Below are positions 60,423-64,000 of a stretch of 64,000 nucleotides of DNA, one piece after another. A program made the position numbers and the translations under genes. The notes below the pieces were generated by a model that ran no database searches, was not told the origin of the DNA, and saw only the letters and a list, made by a program, of their open reading frames with translations. Every line of letters starts with the position of its first letter. Positions within the stretch are counted from its first letter, which is position 1. Source of the stretch: Octadecabacter sp. SW4 (GTDB lineage Bacteria; Pseudomonadota; Alphaproteobacteria; Rhodobacterales; Rhodobacteraceae); contig NZ_CP042819.1 of NCBI RefSeq assembly GCF_008065155.1, positions 2,266,922 through 2,330,921 on the forward strand. Reading direction: 5' to 3'.

Positions 60423-61466
60423 TCAGTATGGCATCGGATGGGCGCGGTGGATTTCGTCAATCTCGGCCACGACAGCATCGTCAAGCACCAGATCGCGACC
60501 CTTCAGTAGATGTTCCAACTGCGCCACGGTGGTCGCGCCGAAAATCGCACTGACTGGAAAAGGGCGCGTGGCCTGCCATGCCATCGCCATATGCACCGGG
60601 TCCAACCCATGCGCCGCCGCCAGGTCAAGATAGGCCTGCACTGCCGCGAACAGGCGCGGTGTCTTGCGCCCGCCCATCTGCGGGGCAAGGTCCATGCGGC
60701 TGCCTTTGGGGATCGCGCCGTTCTGGTACTTGCCTGTCAGCAATCCGGCTGCAAGCGGCGAGAACGCCAGCAGCGTCACGTCCTCGTTCACCGCCATTTC
60801 GGCCATATCCGTATCATACAAGCGGCAAAGCAAGGAATATTCGTTCTGCACGGACACCACGCGCGGCCCACCCACGGCGGCGGCGCGATCCGCCCAGCGG
60901 GTCGTGCCCCAGGCGCTTTCGTTTGACAGACCAAAGGCGCGCACCTTGCCCGCATCAACCTGCGCCTGCATCGCGCCCAGCACAGCGTCCATATGATCCA
61001 GTGTCGCCGCGCGATCCTGCCCGGATGGATCATATGACCAGTTCTGGCGGAACATATATGACCCGCGATCAGGCCAGTGCAGTTGGTAAAGATCAATCAC
61101 ATCGGTGTTCAACCGCCGCAGACTGTCCTCTACGGCCTGCGCGATATTGCCCGCATGATACCCCTCACCACCGCGCATGAACCCGCCATTGGGGCCGGAA
61201 ATCTTGGTGGCGATCATCACCTCGTCGCGTCGCCCGCTGGCGGCGACCCAGGCCCCCACGGCCTCTTCGGATTGACCAACAGTTTCGGCGGCAACGGGAT
61301 TGACCGGATACATTTCGGCCGTGTCCAGACAGTTGATACCCGCGTCCAGACACATATCGATCTGGCGACCGCTGTCGGCGACGGATGTGTGGGTGCCAAA
61401 GGTCATGGTGCCCAGGCACCAATCGCTGACCATGATATCGCTGCGGCCAAGGGGAATCTGTTTCAT
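60423..61466 (-). CDS. Aldo/keto reductase
   Basis: A 347-residue AKR of the Tas-like (potassium-channel-beta-like) group. It shows GTMTFGTHTSVADSGRQIDM, the catalytic INCLDTAEMYPVN (Asp, Tyr) and the Lys of MIATKISGPNG. The His motif is DLYQLHWPDRGS, and AFSPLAAGLLTGKY marks the cofactor side. Full length. Same strand as and first before the BKACE gene, so it may belong to the carnitine operon, but the substrate is unknown. Confidence 0.92.
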   Translation of the reverse strand: MKQIPLGRSDIMVSDWCLGTMTFGTHTSVADSGRQIDMCLDAGINCLDTAEMYPVNPVAAETVGQSEEAVGAWVAASGRRDEVMIATKISGPNGGFMRGGEGYHAGNIAQAVEDSLRRLNTDVIDLYQLHWPDRGSYMFRQNWSYDPSGQDRAATLDHMDAVLGAMQAQVDAGKVRAFGLSNESAWGTTRWADRAAAVGGPRVVSVQNEYSLLCRLYDTDMAEMAVNEDVTLLAFSPLAAGLLTGKYQNGAIPKGSRMDLAPQMGGRKTPRLFAAVQAYLDLAAAHGLDPVHMAMAWQATRPFPVSAIFGATTVAQLEHLLKGRDLVLDDAVVAEIDEIHRAHPMPY

Positions 61467-61588
61467 CGCGCGTCCTTTTCAGATGTTGCGCCAGACACTA
61501 GCCCCGCGCGCCCAAAGAACAACCCAAAGCGACACCCGATGTCGAAAACCCCCTAGCGGCCCCGCCTGGTGCGGTCCAAGGTGCCCGA

Positions 61589-62824
61589 ATGCGGATGATG
61601 ATTTCCTTTGCCTCGCTGTTCTTGTCGGTGGCCCTGTTGCAGCTATCCTCGGGTGCGGTTGGCCCGCTCGATGCCCTGACGGGATTGGCCTATGGCTTCA
61701 CCCGCGCCGAGGTCGGTTTCCTTGGGTCGGCGCATTTTTTCGGGTTTTTCATCGGTTGTTGGTGGGCGCCCCGCCTGATGGGAAGCGTTGGACACAGCCG
61801 TGCATTCGCGACCTTTACGGCGATGGGTGCGATCGGCATGGCAGGCCATGTGATCATCATCGACCCGACCGCCTGGGCGCTCATGCGTATCGCATCGGGT
61901 ATCTGCATTGCAGGCAGCTACACGGTGATCGAGGCCTGGCTGCAGGCCAAAGTTACGAATGGAACCCGCGGACGGGCGATGGGCACCTACCGGATCGTCG
62001 ACATGGGCGCATCCTTTGTGGCGCAGTTCATGATCGGCGCGCTGGCCAACCTCGAGATATATCTGGCCTATAACATCCTGACGATCCTGTGCTGCGCGGC
62101 CCTGTTCCCGCTGGCCCTGACCAAGATACCACAGCCTGAAACCCCCAGCGCGCCGCGCCTGCGCCCGATGCTGGCCTGGCGCATGTCGCCACTGGCGGTG
62201 ATCGGTGTGATCGTCGCCGCCATGTCAAGCGCGTCGTTCCGCATGGTCGGCCCGATCTACGGTCAAGAGGTCGGCCTGCAAGCCAGCCAGATCGGCTATT
62301 TTCTGGCCGCCTTTGTCGCCGGCGGCGCGCTGGCGCAATATCCAACCGGCTGGCTTGCCGATAAATATGACCGCCGTTGGGTGCTGATCGGCATGTCCGT
62401 GGCGGCGGTGGTGTCATGCGCCTTTACGGTGCTGACCGCATCGTTGGGGACGCTTGGCGTGATGCTTGCCGCCGGGTTCTTTGGCCTTACCAGCTTTCCG
62501 ATCTATTCGATTTCAGCCGCCCACGCACATGATTTCGCCACATCCGAAGAACGGGTAGAACTGTCGGCGGCCCTGATGTTTTTTTATGCCACGGGCGCGA
62601 TTGCGGCACCGTGGTTCACTTCGGCCCTGATCACCGCATTCGGGCCTGCCGCGCTTTTTGTGTTTATCGCGCTTGGCCATATCGCGCTGGTGATCTTTGG
62701 ACTTGTACGGATGCGGGTGCGCCAAGCCCCCGGTGCCCGCACGCCCTACGTCTATGCCCCGCGCACCTCGTTTACCATCGGGCGGTTGCTGCGTCGCGCA
62801 CGGGACGTGGATCAGGTGGATTAA
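61589..62824 (+). CDS. MFS transporter (YcaD/DHA-like)
   Basis: A 411-residue transporter with twelve predicted helices. Typical of the YcaD-like group: LTGLAYGFTRAEVGFLGSAH and the central loop GWLADKYDRRWVLIGMS with the MFS motif-A (GxLaDrxGrR type). It is divergent from the carnitine cluster across 122 bp, so it could export or import a related compound. Start ATG at 61589 with an AAGG upstream. A short-chain dehydrogenase follows on the same strand after 76 bp. Confidence 0.9.
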   Translation: MRMMISFASLFLSVALLQLSSGAVGPLDALTGLAYGFTRAEVGFLGSAHFFGFFIGCWWAPRLMGSVGHSRAFATFTAMGAIGMAGHVIIIDPTAWALMRIASGICIAGSYTVIEAWLQAKVTNGTRGRAMGTYRIVDMGASFVAQFMIGALANLEIYLAYNILTILCCAALFPLALTKIPQPETPSAPRLRPMLAWRMSPLAVIGVIVAAMSSASFRMVGPIYGQEVGLQASQIGYFLAAFVAGGALAQYPTGWLADKYDRRWVLIGMSVAAVVSCAFTVLTASLGTLGVMLAAGFFGLTSFPIYSISAAHAHDFATSEERVELSAALMFFYATGAIAAPWFTSALITAFGPAALFVFIALGHIALVIFGLVRMRVRQAPGARTPYVYAPRTSFTIGRLLRRARDVDQVD

Positions 62825-62900
62825 TCTACATCAAAGCTGGAGCGATCCTTTTGGTTTATGGTTCTGCCTTGACTGGAACCCGAACAAGGAGGCCCACGAC

Positions 62901-63641
62901 ATGACTTATGATTTCGCTGGAAAGACCGCGATCGTGACCGGTGGCGGATCTGGGATCGGCAAGGCGATCTGTGAACATCTGGCCCGTGACGGTGCCTTTG
63001 TGGTTGTCGCCGATCTGAATATGGACCACGCCGAGGCTGTTGCGAAGGAAATCGGCGGACAGGCTTATAAGGTCGACACGGCCAAGCCCGAACAGGTCGA
63101 AGCCATGATCGACTTTGCCAAGGAACAGGGCGGCGCGCTGCATTACATCGTGAACAACGCCGGGATCGGCGGCCCTGCAGAACCGGTCGGAGAGTATCCC
63201 ATCGACGGTTGGAAACAGGTGATCGACGTGAACCTGAACGGTGTCTTTTACGGAATGCGTTATGGTCTTCCTGCAATCGCTGCCGCGGGGGGCGGCGCGA
63301 TCGTCAACATGGCGTCGATCCTTGGATCTGTGGGCTTTGCCACCGCCAGCGCCTATGTGGCCGCCAAACACGCCGTGGTTGGCATGACAAAGGTCGCGGC
63401 ACTGGAATACGCGCCCCAGAACATCCGCGTGAACGCAGTCGGGCCGGGGTTCATCCGCACCCCGCTGGTGGAAGGCGCGCTGGACGCGGACATGCTGGAA
63501 ATGATCGCTGGCAAACATGCCAGCGGGCGGCTTGGCACGGCTGACGAGGTCGCGGCGCTGACCTGTTTCCTGCTATCTGACGGGGCCAGCTTCATCACAG
63601 GCAGTTACCATCTGGTCGATGGCGGCTACACCGCGCAATGA
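62901..63641 (+). CDS. Short-chain dehydrogenase/reductase
   Basis: A 246-residue SDR. Start ATG at 62901 is preceded by AAGGAGG. The NAD(P) motif is AIVTGGGSGIGKAICEHLAR, Asp after beta-2 (VVADLNMDH) indicates NAD+, NNAGIGG is the NNAG motif, and the active site is NMASILGSVGFATASAYVAAKHA (Ser, Tyr, Lys). C-terminal FITGSYHLVDGGYTAQ is normal. It is separate from the SDR at 56276 (a different subgroup). Substrate unknown. Confidence 0.9.
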   Translation: MTYDFAGKTAIVTGGGSGIGKAICEHLARDGAFVVVADLNMDHAEAVAKEIGGQAYKVDTAKPEQVEAMIDFAKEQGGALHYIVNNAGIGGPAEPVGEYPIDGWKQVIDVNLNGVFYGMRYGLPAIAAAGGGAIVNMASILGSVGFATASAYVAAKHAVVGMTKVAALEYAPQNIRVNAVGPGFIRTPLVEGALDADMLEMIAGKHASGRLGTADEVAALTCFLLSDGASFITGSYHLVDGGYTAQ

Positions 63642-63656
63642 CATGCGCTGTCCCTG

Positions 63657-64000
63657 TCACAGGATAAAGTCGCCCGCGTCCAGATCGCCAATCGTGACGC
63701 TGCCGCGCAGTTCGATTATATCGCCATACACGCCCGACAATGAGGACAGATCAATCTGCACATCCGCGCCAACGGTCGTCATCACGGCGGCCAGGGCGCT
63801 GTAGCTGGTGATGCCAAGATCGCTCAGGTCGATCTGGTCGACATTGTTCTGGAAGTCCCAGATGATGTCGAAGTTACCGTTCTGTTCGAACACAAATATA
63901 TCCGCGCCAACACCGCCATAGATATCGTCATCGCCTTCGCCGCCATTCAGGGTATCGCTGCCGCCCTGACCGCGCAGATAGTCGGCACCGTCGCCGCCCT
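63657..64000 (-). CDS. RTX (hemolysin-type calcium-binding) protein, C-terminal end
   Basis: The frame is open from the window edge to a TGA at 63657-63659 (114 codons seen). Nonapeptide repeats such as GGDGADYLRGQGGSDTLNGG and GEGDDDIYGGVGADIFVF are calcium-binding RTX turns. They are followed by the M10/serralysin-type C-terminal module (DIIWDFQNNVDQIDLSDLGI). The final hydrophobic cluster with DAGDFIL is a type I secretion-signal-like end. The catalytic or adhesive N-terminal part lies outside the window. Confidence 0.88.
   Translation of the reverse strand, partial: GGDGADYLRGQGGSDTLNGGEGDDDIYGGVGADIFVFEQNGNFDIIWDFQNNVDQIDLSDLGITSYSALAAVMTTVGADVQIDLSSLSGVYGDIIELRGSVTIGDLDAGDFIL

Noticed and set aside
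1..64000. CRISPR arrays, insertion sequences, tRNA/rRNA genes, phage or plasmid genes
   Set aside because: None seen on either strand; no repeat-spacer series, transposase, integrase or tRNA-like cloverleaf was recognised.

Overview
The window looks like a chromosomal segment of a Roseobacter-group alphaproteobacterium (Rhodobacterales). The genus cannot be fixed from the sequence. Evidence: high-GC coding on both strands; the rpoD-dnaG pair; a class A RNase P RNA of alphaproteobacterial type; gatCA; Zur/ZnuABC with an alphaproteobacterial-type Zur box; a PleD-like diguanylate cyclase; DUF1127, DUF3572 and DUF2927 proteins; and a carnitine/betaine catabolic cluster of the kind common in marine roseobacters. 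I found no tRNA or rRNA genes, insertion sequences, prophage or CRISPR arrays.

Layout. 1-5.7 kb: end of the rpoD/dnaG locus, a DMT exporter, a leucine-rich-repeat lipoprotein and yebC. 5.8-10.1 kb: two SLC13-type permeases with paired RCK_C domains around a class I glutamine amidotransferase. 10.2-13.4 kb: a YmdB-like phosphoesterase, then a tightly overlapping DUF1801-FTHF cyclo-ligase-mgtE operon. 13.4-18.7 kb: guanine deaminase, a CAP lipoprotein, 8-oxoguanine deaminase, a transglutaminase-like protein, hisN and an XRE regulator. 19-25.6 kb: quinone oxidoreductase, LysR, DUF1127, Bax-inhibitor-1 protein, a decayed PEP/pyruvate-binding gene, MAPEG protein and rpmG. 25.7-31.7 kb: ppsA facing rnpB, an AmpD-like amidase, an Excalibur lipoprotein and gatCA. 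31.8-34.8 kb: UPF0173 hydrolase, tadA, a methyltransferase and rluB.

34.8-43 kb is the most interesting part. It is a one-directional gene train: TerC, a 25-residue membrane micro-protein, XpaC-like, TelA, a DUF2927 lipoprotein, SPFH+GYF_2, a small unknown and a zinc-ribbon membrane protein, followed closely by a PfkB kinase and dtd. It resembles a membrane-stress platform in which TelA takes the place that PspA has in the Bacillus ydjFGHI operon. The DUF2927 gene is frameshifted at a run of six C residues.

43-48.7 kb: zinc uptake (znuB, znuC with a His-Asp tail, zur, and divergent znuA), an MttB-family methyltransferase, a HAD phosphatase and DUF3572. 48.7-52.2 kb: a PleD-like cyclase and an EF-hand/ECF sigma/putative anti-sigma/CpxP-like module. 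52.4-56.3 kb: DUF983, NUDIX, a DMT exporter and a fatty acid desaturase divergent from an XRE regulator. 56.3-61.5 kb: carnitine catabolism (carnitine dehydrogenase-thioesterase fusion, SDR, lipocalin, BKACE enzyme, aldo/keto reductase). 61.6-64 kb: an MFS transporter, an SDR, and the C-terminal end of an RTX (type I secreted) protein cut by the window edge.

No gap above 300 bases lacks a gene except 28109-28514, which is filled by rnpB. The next largest gap (18740-19029) shows no gene. Family assignments are by motif and sequence recognition only; no database search was run.
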